Shown in pieces: positions 35,702 through 46,320 of a stretch of 64,000 bases of DNA. The stretch's first letter is position 1; the number at the start of each line of letters is the position of its first letter. The notes under the pieces are model-generated. The model searched no databases, was not told the DNA's origin, and saw nothing but the letters and a program-made list of their open reading frames with translations. The DNA comes from Paraescarpia echinospica (taxonomy: Eukaryota; Annelida; Polychaeta; Sabellida; Siboglinidae), in the NCBI GenBank assembly GCA_020002185.1, contig CM034533.1:45460562-45524561 (forward strand), in the 5' to 3' direction. The position numbers and the translations under genes are program-made.

Positions 35702-36062
35702 TTGCAGTGCCCTAAGATATGTCTATGCAAAATTAGAGGGAAAAAACATGTACACAAATGTAAATCATGTATAAAACAGGGCCAGGTTGTGTCAGCCTTC
35801 TTCTCATGTGATGTAGAGGTACAGCAAGGAGAAAACTTGTCTCCTTTGTTATTTGCTATTTACCTGAATAATTTTGAACACTGTTACTCATAATTATAAG
35901 GGACTTGACATGGCAGCTGGTGAAATTTACAACAACCTTAGTGATGATGATGATGTAGACATTTTCTTGAAAATGTATGTTCTACTATATGCTGATGACA
36001 CTAGAATGATTAAATCAAATACAGATTTCTTGTCTATAGCGGAACTATGTCAACTCTTCTAA
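35702..36062 (+). pseudogene. Reverse transcriptase fragment of another LINE
   Basis: Two frames together give VEVQQGENLSPLLFAIYLNN (the QG-x-x-LSPLLF box) and MYVLLYADDTRMI (catalytic YADD), with an unusual Asp-rich segment between. Nothing upstream or downstream of the palm is preserved. Distinct from the CR1 copies in this window. Confidence 0.65.
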
Positions 36063-36957
36063 TTGTTGACATCTGGTTGTTTCAGGTGTCAACTATATTG
36101 TGAATCTGTAATTATAGTCTATACTGATACAATTGATTTACATAGTACCATGTCTACACAAGGCATGGCAAGTGTAAACAGAACAGTAGAATGCATTTGA
36201 TATCAATAAAGTGTAGGATATTTCACTCTATAGTTATCCAGAATATTAATTTTCTATGTTTGTCACTGACAGGTGACAATACATCTTTAACCAATAGACA
36301 TCACAGTCACACCATTTTATAATAATTAAATGAACATCAAAATAAACACAACTGGCAATTATAGAAAATCAATAGTTTTAAAGATACAGTTTAAAAGCTG
36401 CAGGCAACTGAGTTTAACATGGGTCAAATGTGTCTGCTCTGCCTGTGACCAATTAAAGATTAGTCAAGGTCTCAATGGAACAATAGCACTAGGCTGCAGG
36501 GTGGAGTGAGGATGCTGGCACATTACACAAAATCTACTGTTGGGGGTGGTCTCAAGGGCCCTTCTCAAAACCACATCACTAGATAATGTAAAACTTTTGC
36601 ACTTTGGTGGCCCCTTAGAATGATTCAATCAAATACAGATTTCTTGTGTATAGTGGCAGCACCATACGACACATCTATGCAAAATTAGAAAAAAGTTGCT
36701 GAACAGTTTTTGAAAAAAATAGGCAAAATGTGACAAATTACCAGCTTTTTGGGCCCTTGGGGGCCCTACGGGGTCCTTAGAGTGATTCAATCAATTACAG
36801 ATTTCTCGTGCATAGTAGCAATACCGTAAGATACGTCTATGCAAATTAGAAAAAAAGTTGCTGAACAGTTTCTGAGATATGGCAGCTAACGGCGGACGGC
36901 GGACACAGAATGATGGCAATAGTCCCTTGGACCTTCGGCCCAAAGGAATAAAAATGG

Positions 36958-37704
36958 CAAATGTTCAATTTTGGGAAATGTAAATGCCTCCACACAGGAC
37001 ATGGGAACGAAGATGTACAATATACAATGGGAGATTCTGTACTAAGTACTACAGTATAAGAAAAGGACTTAGGGTTAACCATTAGTGCTGATATGAAGGT
37101 TTCAGAGCAGTGCGGTATTGCCGCTTCAAAGGAAAATCAAATCCTTGGATTAATTAGGCGAAACATAACGTATAAGGAAAAAAAGCTAATAATACCGCTG
37201 TACAAAACAATAGTTAGGCCTCATTTAGAATATTATTTTCAAGCATGGAGGCCATATCGCAGGAAGGACATAGATATATTAGAAAGAGTACAGAGGAGAG
37301 CAACTAAAATGATACAAAAACTGAGGGATCTTAGTTACGAAATACACTTAAACGAATGTGGATAGAAGTGTTTAAAATATTGAATGATTATGAAAATATT
37401 GATAGAAATATTTTTTTTCTCAGTTAACAAAGATAGAAGGACCAGAGGACATGAAGTTACATTAGCAAAGGAGCAGTGTAGATTAAGTATAAGAAAGTTC
37501 TCAATCTCACAAAGGACTGAAAATTAATGGAACACATTATTTCCTGATTGTGTTGGTGCTAGTAGCATGAATATGTTTAAAAATAAAATCGACACATACC
37601 TTAAAAGGGTGGGATACACAAAGATAAAAAGTATTGGATTCTCAATAAGCCAAAAGGTCCATCTGCCATCTAGAGTTAATTTTTTGGATGGCTATCGTGT
37701 TAAG
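36958..37704 (+). pseudogene. CR1 ORF2 C-terminal part and 3' UTR (continuation after insertion)
   Basis: Continues the frame cut at 33757, then ISADMKVSEQCGIAASKENQ, RPHLEYYFQAWRPYRRKDID, LERVQRRATKMIQKL and, after frame breaks, SVNMF-like MNMFKNKIDTYLKRVGYTKI. Same family as 8895-9700. A TAA replaces a codon within the conserved WNRL box (AAAATTAATGGAAC). The element's 3' end is placed at the junction with sequence shared with 13925. Confidence 0.8.
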
Positions 37705-38219
37705 TTGATTCATGCTTCTAACCAACTAATCGATCGCAATCTTGTTTGATTAGTGATCGTTTTGCTTATATAAAAATTAGTTATGAGTGAAATATGTACG
37801 ATTACCAATTGACCAAGACCCGTTTGGGTTTATGATAAACGTCACTGACATCGTTCGAAACTGCTACGTTTACAGCTTGTTCGGAAACCTCATATTATGG
37901 GAAGACACAGCGTATTAAATGTATCAACATTGCTGCGCCGTTCGATAAATGTCCTGGTGTGATATTTATAAACATGTGCGTATATTTTCGTTAAATATAT
38001 TGTATGTTTATGTCAACTGCCACCGATGTGTTGTTCTAGTAGTGCCACCTAGTGGTCACACTTTTTCTAGAATATCCGCTCACATGGATTTATATAATCA
38101 ATTGCTTTGGCCAGATCAATGGTCGTTTGTTAAAATCAAGCCATTTCTTCACTGTCAACATTGTATACTGTCTTATCCTATCTGGCTGTAAATCTCCTAA
38201 CATCAAGTAACAAGGACAC

Positions 38220-38926
38220 ATCAAGAACACTTTTTTACTGCCGTTGCATTAGCTGTATCATTCTTTGACACTCTGCCTGTTTGAGTTCGACTCCAGGACA
38301 AGAAACAACACGAGAGATGGTAGTAACCAGTTATAAGCCTAACGCTTGATTGGCGCAGAGCATGGTGCCAGGGATCATCTCTGACAGTGGGACGGAATTT
38401 TGTTAGTACCCGCCCGCTCCAAACTAGGCAGCCCCCAGTCAATAGGGATTTAACTTGCCACAGTCTGAAGGCCTGCCTGGGTGTGCGTAGCAAATATCGG
38501 ACTACAACCCTCACACCTGCAAAACGACAACGAATACTGTGCTTCAGCACGTGGAATGTACGGACAATGACCCCCGAAATGTCCGCAGATTACGTTTTCA
38601 TTAATGATCTAAGAAAGAGTGCAGGAATCGAATTGGCCAAGCCCAAGAGGTCGGTTGACATTGCAGCACTGCAAGAAACAAGACTACTTGGGACAAGCTC
38701 CATCAGACAGTCTGAATACACAATGTACTGGTCAGGCAAACCAACTGGCTCCAACCGTCACCATGGAGTTGGACTTGCTGTTAAGAATATCTTGTGCAGC
38801 AAGTTAGAGGGGCCACACGCAATCTCTGATTGTATTATGACAGCATGCCTCTCTCTGGAGAAAGGTCATGCCACAGTTATCTCTGCTGCCTATGGCATGC
38901 ACCCACTTTGATAGCACAGTCAGAGT
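38220..38926 (+). pseudogene. LINE endonuclease, N-terminal half
   Basis: Open mainly at 38387-38911. APE-type endonuclease motifs: STWNVRTM (first metal-site region), DIAALQETRLLGTSS (catalytic Glu in QET), and RHHGVGLAVKN, then ATVISAAYGMHP. One frameshift occurs right after (the next codons read HFDSTVR in another frame). The ORF is then interrupted by a 4.8-kb element and resumes at 43758 with SEVKDIFYAALAH. The family is an RTE-like or related APE-LINE; the RT part is not in this copy. A shorter copy is at 14450-14875. Confidence 0.75.
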
Positions 38927-39129
38927 CAGCCCTCTAAATTGCGACTGAATTGGTTGCATATGCGACTGTTTTTCTGTTTGGCAACTGACACATTATGTAC
39001 GGTCGCCCGCTGGCGCTGGTGACCGCGACGAGTCTGTAATACTGTTACTAGTCTAATAACAAACATATCTTACCTTAATAAATAATCCATAGATTCCCAG
39101 AAGGGTCAACACATGGATGATATATGAGA

Positions 39130-40845
39130 GGCAATACATTCAGGGTAGCGCCTCTAGCCTACTCCGAAATGATGTACTGGAGCAGGCCGCAAGAATATTG
39201 CTGGATAATTTATTCCAATCTGATATAGTTCTTAAAATTACAGATTTAGACAAAATGGTTTTATTACAACTAGATCTACTTAATTTATGATTAAATAAAA
39301 TATTCCCATTTTGACACATCGATGATCTTACCCGTGTAGCTCTATTAACCATTCGCACACCAAAGTCTGAACATTTGATTGACAATTCATCATTATTTAT
39401 TTTATAAAACAGAGTTAAATGCATAATACGTCTCCGATCTGTTAATTGTGCCCAATTTAAGTCTTTTAACAATTCTGTCACGCTTATTTCATATTAATAT
39501 TTAGATTTGGTCCATCTTGCTGCACGTCTTTGAATTACTTCAAGGCTGTTAATTTCTTTCATTAAGAATGGATCCCAGATTGTTGCAGCATATTCCATTC
39601 CAGCTCTTACTAATGAAATATATGCAATTGTTTTACATTTTTGTGAACAGCCCCTAACATTTCTACATAACAATCCAAGTTTTTGATTACCTTTCTTAAC
39701 CACTCCAGCAATGTGCTTAGACCAAGTTAAATCATTTTATATAATAATCCCCAAATATTTTGCATCATTGACCTCTTTCAAAATTTGCCCGCCCATGTGA
39801 TAAAAACGATGTAAATGAAGACCAGAAGTTGTGCTCATTATATTGCATTAAGAAATATTAAATTTCATGCCCCAATCAACACTCCACTTAACAAGGCTGT
39901 CTAAATCTTGTTGCAATATTAGTTGATCTTGTAAAGACTGAACTGGTCTATAAATCAAACAATCATCAGCAAAGTCTCACTCTTGTACCTGGAGAAATAA
40001 CACCTGGAAAATCATTACAGTATAATAAAAACAATAGTGGTTCCATTACTGTACCCTGAGGAACACCGGATGATACTTCTTCATCATAATAAAATTCACC
40101 ATTTACCAATACCCGTTGAGTTCAACCCATTAAGAATGACTTAATGCAATTTTGAACATTTCCATTTATACCAAAATATATCAACTTATTTAACAGTCTG
40201 TTGTCTGGTACAACATAAAAAGCTTTACAAAAATCGAGAATAGCAATATCCACTTGTAGATTCTGATCATGTAATTTTGTAATGTCATTTGTTGTTAGTA
40301 ACAGTTGAGTTTCACAAAAATGTTTCTTTCTAAAACCATGCTGAAAGGGAGATAGAATAATGTGGCCATCTAGATGTTGACGAATATGGGAACAAATCAC
40401 ATGTTCCATTATTTTTGAAACAATACATGTTAGTGATACAGGCCTGTAATTGCTTGGATCACATTTTACACCTTTCTTAAATATTGGTGTGATCCACTGC
40501 TTACACCATTCAGCTGGTACTTCCCCAGATTGCAACGATTTTCTGAACAAAAATGGTAAAAAAGGAGCTAGCTCAGAAGCAAATTCTTTCAATATTCTAC
40601 CTGGAATCTTATCTGGCCCACTTGATTTACTAGGGTTTATATCCCTTAGTAACTTCTCAATACCCACCACATTAAATATGAGAGTATCAATATCTGGAAA
40701 ATTAGGACCATCAAGTTTCATATTTCTATTAGGACAATCGGTGTCTTTAGTGAAAACTGATTTGAATTGCCTAGATAAAGTGGAGGCTTTACTGCTAGAA
40801 TCAGAATAAAGTTGACCACCAATTTTTTTGAAACCACGCGTTGTC
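39130..40845 (-). pseudogene. Jockey/CR1-group LINE, reverse transcriptase and C-terminus
   Basis: Reading the minus strand from 40721: LLRDINPSKSSGPDKIPGRI (fingers), WITPIFKKGVKCDPSNYRPV (NYRPVSL box), ILSPFQHGFRKKHFCETQLL, VDIAILDFCKAFYVVPDNRL (AFD motif with AFY in place of AFD), then after a stop VSSGVPQGTVMEPLLFLLY, ADDCLIYRPV (catalytic ADD), and in further frames YAATIWDPFLMKEINSLEVI, QRRAARW and LTDRRRIMHLTLFYKINN. The 5' half including endonuclease is missing, and there are at least three frame disruptions. The copy is antisense to the surrounding elements and nested in the hAT-like insertion. Confidence 0.85.
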
Positions 40846-41596
40846 GTTTTTCGGAAACACCGTAAACGATACTGACTTTATTGGCGATATTTTGAAACAA
40901 ACATGATTATTCTGCAACGGTATTCGTTTATTTTGGTGGATTTATAACACAGGATTTTTAAAACGTGCAAAGCAAATTGCTACGAAGTGTCATGGCGCCC
41001 GTGGTACCTCGCATCAACCGACGTAAACAGGGACGCGAACGGTAGACGCTAACGTAAACCGCTTCGCGATCGTTGTCTGGCTGTCTGCTAAGCGCATTGA
41101 AGACATGTTGCTAATTAAATGTAGCTGTCACATCATTAGAACACACATACGTGTACATATTCCGGTTTCGAATACAAAACTCGAAGGAATAACAACACCG
41201 TAGGTTACGCTGGCTTAAAGTCTGCGTTTCGTAGTTCTTACAAATTCTGTTCGATGACGTCATAATAATTGAACAAAATTGTCAGTGAAACAGCATCAGT
41301 GATTTAAACATTCATAGCTATTAATATGACTGCTTGTCTAATTTACTTTTGTTAACTTATATATTAAGCACTGCTGCATTAGAAACAACCAGTCATTAAA
41401 GGAAATAAAAACAAGGCATTAGCTAAAATCCGTTTTCCATGTGTACAGAAAGTTTAATATTGCATGTAACATTCGAGAACATTACAAAAATATAGAAAAA
41501 TACATTTGTAGCATAAATTCGATTTTAAACCCGTCTGTGTAGCGATTCCTGCGGAAAATAAAATTTTAATGAGCTAGGCGATCACGTGGTATCTTA
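40846..41596. other. No gene recognised
   Basis: Interior of the 4.8-kb insertion with a small CpG-containing patch (40980-41080). No domain or frame of note. Confidence 0.5.
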
Positions 41597-42905
41597 ACGT
41601 CACACATGACTCATACTCGCAGCAGGCCGACCCTTTCTATGCATTCAGAGCATGTTTACATGGATAATGTTGGGGTCGAAACGAGCGTCAGAATGAGTTG
41701 TTATGCAATAATCCGATGTAATACAAACACTAGTCACCATAGAGGAACAAGCAGTTATCTTACGGTTACACATGAATTCAATTTTATTCAAAACAATGAA
41801 TGCGAATGAGCCTACAACTTGTAGTACAAGTCGACTAGGTTTCGCCGAGCTTGGGCTCGTTTTCCGAATAATTATATCGAATGCAACCAACGGGAGATAA
41901 TGTACACCAATATACATACATAGCAAACATATATCGTATCCAGCTACATAAAGTAACGTGTCAAATCTCATAATATCACTAGAATATTGATGTATGAAGG
42001 AGGAGTTGTACAAGTTATCATAACAACTGAAATCAGTCAGCGAATTTCTGCCGGCCCCGATAGCTCACTTGGTAAACGCGTTGGATTATTGGCGTTTGTT
42101 TTACAATCGGGCGACGCCGGTTCAATCCTGACAGCATGCAAACTATTGATTTTCTTTACACCTTTTTCGTTTATGTTTTCACGAAGTAATATAAACCAAA
42201 TCATTTAGTATACTATGATGCACTGTTTGTAAATATTTTTATTATTTTTGTAGTAATTATTTATTCGCCACAAATGAAAATATGGTCATTATATATAACG
42301 ATGTTTCTAAATTGTATTGATCCAGACAGATCACAATCTTTTTCACATATAGAATTACAATATATTACTGTACAATATATTTACAATTAATAAATTATAT
42401 ATCCATTACATTATATTTGTTTGGATAAATAAAATTTAGAAACATCGTTATATAATGACCATATTTTCATTTTTGTGGCGAATAAATAATTACTACAAAA
42501 ATAAAAAGTATTTACAAACAGTGCATCATATTATACTAAATGATTTGGTTTATATTACTTCGTGAAAACATAAACAAAAAAAGTGTAAAGAAAATCAATA
42601 GTTTGCATGCTGACAGGATTGAACCGGCGTCGCCCGATTGTAAAATAAACGACAAGTAACCAACGCGCCTACCGACTTGTAGGCACATTCGCATTCATTG
42701 TTTTGAATAAAATTCGATTCATGTGGAACGGTAAGATAACTGCTTGTTCCTCTATGGTGACTAGTGTTTGTATTTCATCAGAATATTGCACAATAACTAA
42801 TTCTGACGCTCGTTTCGACCCAAAAGCTATACTTGTAAACATGCTCTGAATGCATGGAAAGGGTCGGCCTGATGCGAGTGTGGGTCATAAGTGACGTCAC
42901 ATCTC
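41597..42905. mobile_element. Fold-back element with tRNA-like sequence in each arm
   Basis: The left arm (41597 to about 42325) and right arm (about 42416 to 42905) are inverted copies, sharing for example CAGGCCGACCCTTTC, GCATTCAGAGCATGTTTACA, CACTAGTCACCATAGAGGAA and GTTTTCACGAAGTAATATAA. Each arm contains tRNA-like DNA: the left has TAGCTCACTTGGTAAACGCG (A-box-like) and GGCGACGCCGGTTCAATCCT (B box), and the right has the same B box with the head shortened by deletion. The left arm has about 230 extra bp (41821-42052). The unit may be two head-to-head SINEs or a fold-back transposon that captured one. Confidence 0.75.
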
Positions 42906-43740
42906 GGCATCCCGAAAAGCGCGCCAAAAATATGCATATTCGAAAATGTCCGGATGTACAGCATTAAATGTGGAATTTCTAATTCATAGATTTTTTTGAT
43001 TGTTTTTGGCTTGGTGGACATGGAAATAGATAGCAGGATGTAATATAACATGAATTCAAGCCATAGATGTTTTTATTCCCTTTAATGTTATTGTGTGAGA
43101 GGAATTATTTTATTATCTAAATTGATTATGTACAGTTGTTACTGTGTTGCAAATATTACACAAATAAATATTGTTAGTAAAGTTAACCACACAGTAAAAC
43201 AGTATTATATAGATGCATAGATCATAACATTGTGATATTTTAAATATTTGACAGAATGTATTATTACTGAAAGTTAAATTTGAAATAAAATATTAGTTTT
43301 CTGAACAGAAATGGGCGTCTTTTTAACTTAAAACAGGAAATGCGTCATTTGACAATGAATTTGCCTTTTTCTGAAACAGAAAATACATCTTTTGAAAAAG
43401 AATTTGCCTTTTTTTGAAACATAATTTTGAAACAGCATTGAGACGGAATTGGCCTTTTTGAAACAGAAAATCAGTGTACCTATACATTCATGTATATTTA
43501 TTATAATATTTAATTTACCAGTGTACCGTGTTATAATACATAAAGTTAGTATCTGGCCACATATTCATACATGTTTTAAATTTATTCATATTTCAAACGG
43601 ACGTCTGTGGTCAATTTGGAATAAATTTGTACTGAAAACACAATTACACACATACACACACACAATTACTTGGCTCCTACTTTTTAAATTTGGCTCCTAA
43701 AAAAATGTAGGTAGGAGCCACTTGGCTCCTAGACAAAAAA
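42906..43740. other. No gene recognised
   Basis: AT-rich interior of the 4.8-kb insertion. Repeats of TTTGCCTTTTTCTGAAACAG (43365-43470) and GGCTCCTA words near the end. The open frame at 43449-43700 has no recognisable motif. Confidence 0.5.
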
Positions 43741-43757
43741 GTTAACCTAGTGGGCTG

Positions 43758-44255
43758 AGTCAGAAGTCAAAGATATCTTCTATGCAGCACTGGCACATGT
43801 AGTTGAGCCTGTGCCTACTTTGGACAAGTTAATCCTACTTGGGGATTTCAATGCTCGAGTGGGGAATGACAAAGAATCCTGGCCTGATGCTATAGATACT
43901 TTTGGCATTGGGAAAATAAATGACAATGGATAACGTCTCCTAGAGCTTAGTGCTAAATTCCAACTATGTGTCGCTAACATCTACACACAATGTACAGCTA
44001 ATCTCAAGGTATCCTGGATGCACCCAAGATCTAAGACATGGCATCAACTAGACCTTCTACTTGTTCGACGATGCAACTTAAACGGTGTCACCAAAACTAG
44101 ATCATACCTCAGTGCAGACTGCGACATGGGTCATAGTCTTGTCATCTGAAATATGAAACTACTGCCGAAGTCCTTCCACAGTGGAAAAAAACATGGTCAA
44201 CCAAGGGTTGATATAACCAAAACTTGTATCCAGCAACTGTCACTTGGCAGTGTTA
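43758..44255 (+). pseudogene. LINE endonuclease, C-terminal half
   Basis: Resumes the ORF cut at 38926: DKLILLGDFNARVGND (catalytic GDFN block), WPDAIDTFGIGKINDNG, a stop where Gln/Arg is expected, then LLELSAKFQLCVANIYTQ, WMHPRSKTWHQLDLLLVRR (HQLDL block) and YLSADCDMGHSLVI (D-x-GH in place of SDH). It ends abruptly at 44255 where the third copy of the receptor-gene segment starts, so the two are fused by rearrangement. Confidence 0.8.
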
Positions 44256-45115
44256 TCAAATTATAATAATTTGGACATTTTTGTAATAATACTACTGTAC
44301 ACCCTCTATTATATCTTTTGGATAGCCATTTTGTAAAAGTTAAATTTTTCTTTACCAATTTTTATCCCAGCCAAATTGACAAAAAGTCTCCCATATATTT
44401 AGCTAATCTAAATATTCTTAGCTGCTAACTAGATGACAAATCAATGGTTTATGGAAGAAAACAGAACAGATTTAACAATAGTCATTATTAGCCAGGCAAT
44501 AGAATTTACCATTCACCAATATTTTATTAACGGTTATTTTCTATGAATAAATGAGCCATAAATCATCAGCTAGTATGAATTCAGATTACACTGCGAACAT
44601 AGTCAACTGAAACATATTTAAATCTCTTCTTCACCAGCGAAAACAAACGGACATACAACCATCTGTTTACAAGGTTATCCCTGGATTTCAGCAGGCTGTA
44701 CATGTGATTAATTTGTTATGGAGAATTACCAACTGCCATTACCAACTACAATCAAGAATAATATCCCAGCAATTTATTAGAATAATCTTGTTAAAGACAC
44801 ATAATTTAAATTGCATGCACACCGCTATTGTGATAGAAAGCATGATGTCACTAATGCCTATTCTTTTCACTTTACCAGTCACCAAATGGAGAATGTTGCT
44901 TTAGTTTGTATCGCCAAATTTGTTTTGCCACTGTAACTACTAAAAATGTCGCATTCGCATGATGCACTGTACAACATTATAGCAGTTGTTATAAGCATCA
45001 GGGCTGTAGGTGCTTATTGGTCAAGCACTGGGGGCATGTCTCAAAATGTCAGCCATCGGGAACTAAGATTTCACTGGAATCTGGCACTTAGAAAAGAAAT
45101 TCGGAGTAAACCAGA
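44256..45115 (+). repeat. Third partial copy of the receptor-gene segment (like 28450-29310)
   Basis: Collinear with 28450-29310: shared GTACACCCTCTATTATATC, CATATATTTAGCTAATCTAA, the tail exon, and CCAGTCACCA.ATGGAGAATG. It includes a copy of exon 28830. It ends at the Penelope-like relic, whereas unit II continues to the membrane exon. Confidence 0.85.
44638..44703 (+). pseudogene. Duplicate of tail exon 28830, donor lost
   Basis: Acceptor CTTCTTCACCAG is intact and the frame is open (RKQTDIQPSVYKVIPGFQQA then V). The strong donor CAG/GTAAGT has become CATGTGATT by a small deletion, leaving at best a weak GTGATT. It keeps a tyrosine (SVYKV) where the unit II exon has Asp. As placed, downstream of the membrane exon, it could not be in the tail of the modelled gene without reordering, so I treat it as a relic. 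Spliced use elsewhere cannot be excluded. Confidence 0.6.
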
Positions 45116-45960
45116 AAAGCAGAGAATTTGCAACAAAACATGAGCACTGTTGACCAACGGGCAGCATCATTTTCACAAGAGAAGACGAACAGAACAACAG
45201 CATACCCTTCCTTGATACTACATTCACCACATAGGAAGATGGCAGCATGAAGTCAACAGTGTGTTGGAAGAAGACACACACTGACCAATACCTGAACTTT
45301 GCATCCCACCACCTCAAACACCAAAAGTTACGAGTACTCAGAACTCTAATGAACCGGTTGACATGATAACTTCGAATAGTGGGGACAAGAAGGAAGAGGA
45401 GAAACGCCTTAGAGGAGCCCTGAAAGTCTATGGCTATCTGTCTGGGGCCTTTAAAAAGGTGACGGATAGCAACAAGAACAACAATACTGAAAAAAGGACA
45501 AGACCTACAGAAAACAAGTAGTCATCCCATATGTGGAGGGAGTCTTGGAAAGAGTACATCTGAAGATGTAGGGGTAACAACAGCCATGCGTTCCCACACC
45601 ACCCTCAGGTACCTGTTGGTACATCCTAAAGACAAAGTGGTGCCAGAAGAACAGGGCAAACTGGTGTACCAAAAACCATGCAAGAACTGTTGAATATATT
45701 GAGGAGACGGGAAGATTGTTCAAAACGAGACTTGAAGAACTCGGAAAGGATGTTGACAGCACAACAAAAGAGAAATACACGAGGAGCAGGAAAAACAGAT
45801 TAATGTCGACCATCAATAAGTCCGCCCTCACAGACCACTCAACTACACAAAATCATATCATAGACTGAGAGTGAGCGAAAATAGTGGACAAGGAAGTCAA
45901 CAAAAGAACACGACAAATAAAAGAAGCCATATGGATCAGAAAGGTCAGGTCGTGTGATCT
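45116..45960 (+). pseudogene. Penelope-like retroelement: RT C-terminus and GIY-YIG nuclease remnant
   Basis: Not evident as one open frame but readable across stops. FLDTTF, then [20 protein letters not shown] followed by [19 protein letters not shown] correspond to the conserved end of Penelope-like reverse transcriptases (D-G-S-x-x-T-x-V-Y-x-K-x-T-H-T-D-Q-Y-L). About 400 bp further, KLVYQKPCKNC, IEETGRLFKTRLEELGKDV and ALTDHSTTQNHIID match the GIY-YIG-type endonuclease region (Y-I-G-E-T-G-R motif, here EETGR). Several stops and shifts make it inactive. It directly follows the third receptor-segment copy. I infer the family from these motif strings only. Confidence 0.75.
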
Positions 45961-46118
45961 ATGTTGCTAATGTATTGCTGATGTTGAATAATTACAAACC
46001 ACCAAGTTTTACCCAGGGTTCCTAATCTTGTTATTGTATGTACAATGTATTCAAAGGTATTTTGAATATATTGTTGGTGTAAACATGATGTATGCATGAT
46101 TATTAGTAAATAACCAAA

Positions 46119-46140
46119 CATGCACACACGCACACGCGTG

Positions 46141-46171
<31 letters not shown>

Positions 46172-46175
46172 CCAC
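46119..46175. repeat. CA/CG microsatellite
   Basis: ACACGCACACGCGTGCACGC followed by an uninterrupted (AC)n run, 40 bp upstream of the first EGF exon. Confidence 0.9.
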
Positions 46176-46212
46176 ATTTATACATGTATGGTATATCTCT
46201 CCTGGGTTACAG

Positions 46213-46320
46213 AGTTGTGTGCTGATGGCATGTGTGTAAACGGTGGGACATGTGAAGATACCATGGGTGGTGTCAAGTGCCACTGTAAACTTGGCTATGA
46301 CGGACTGACCTGTGAAAATG
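46213..46320 (+). CDS. EGF-like exon a1 (first, distinct copy)
   Basis: 36 codons, acceptor CTGGGTTACAG, donor AAATG/GTGAGT, phase 1 at both ends. Six cysteines in the order C-x4-C-x5-C-x8-C-x-C-x8-C: CADGMCVNGGTC, then EDTMGGVKCHC and KLGYDGLTC. There is no DxNE-type calcium-binding start. It differs from a2-a5 (shorter first loop, KLGYDG for KDGYNG), so it is the oldest or terminal member. The split codon joins exon 30081-30348 (Glu) and exon 47603 (Asp). Predicted extracellular, nearest the membrane. Confidence 0.8.

Larger units (their letters stand above)
33758..36949. mobile_element. 3.2-kb insertion inside the CR1 ORF2, 8-bp target duplication
   Basis: AAAAATGG occurs at 33750-33757 and again at 36950-36957, and splicing out the interval rejoins the CR1 frame (GKC, CLHTGHGN follow WFEKW). 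Left end GGCCAAGAGGCCCTAAAG, right end CTTCGGCCCAAAGGAAT; no clear long inverted repeats. The interior holds a hairpin, a 71-residue frame with no domain, repeats of GATTCAATCAAATACAGATT (about 35670, 36005, 36612, 36785) and an RT fragment. The right end (GCTAACGGCGGACGGCGGAC) resembles repeat termini common in marine invertebrates. Class undetermined; an 8-bp duplication would suit hAT-type integration. Confidence 0.65.
30403..37704 (+). mobile_element. CR1-like LINE, nearly full length, split by a nested insertion
   Basis: The element is visible as an insertion relative to unit I, where GTGACAA-like sequence joins AAGTTGATTCAT directly (13925). Removing the 3.2-kb insertion at 33758-36949 leaves about 4.1 kb: a 5' leader, ORF1 with an Arg/Glu-rich head and an SGNH/esterase-like domain, ORF2 with endonuclease, reverse transcriptase and C-terminal region, and a short 3' UTR. 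Frames are interrupted and part of the RT is deleted, so it is inactive. It sits in the long intron after the transmembrane exon. Confidence 0.75.
38927..43757. mobile_element. hAT-like 4.8-kb insertion within the LINE endonuclease
   Basis: Left end CAGCCCTCTAAATTG and, in reverse complement, right end CAGCCCACTAGGTTAAC share CAGCCCWCTA. Flanks AGTCAGAGT (38918-38926) and AGTCAGAAG (43758-43766) look like a slightly mutated 8-9-bp target duplication. Removing the interval rejoins the endonuclease (FDSTVR plus SEVKDIFYAA). The interior carries no recognised transposase, but does hold a minus-strand LINE (39130-40845), a fold-back element (41597-42905), and GGCTCCTA repeats near the right end. 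The hAT assignment is inference from end sequence and duplication size. Confidence 0.6.

Noticed and set aside
42053..42140. Functional tRNA gene
   Set aside because: Good B box, but it is part of a repeated fold-back arm, has no closed acceptor stem, and its second copy is truncated.
46119..46175. CRISPR-like or regulatory array
   Set aside because: Simple CA/CG microsatellite. No direct repeats with unique spacers exist anywhere in the window.
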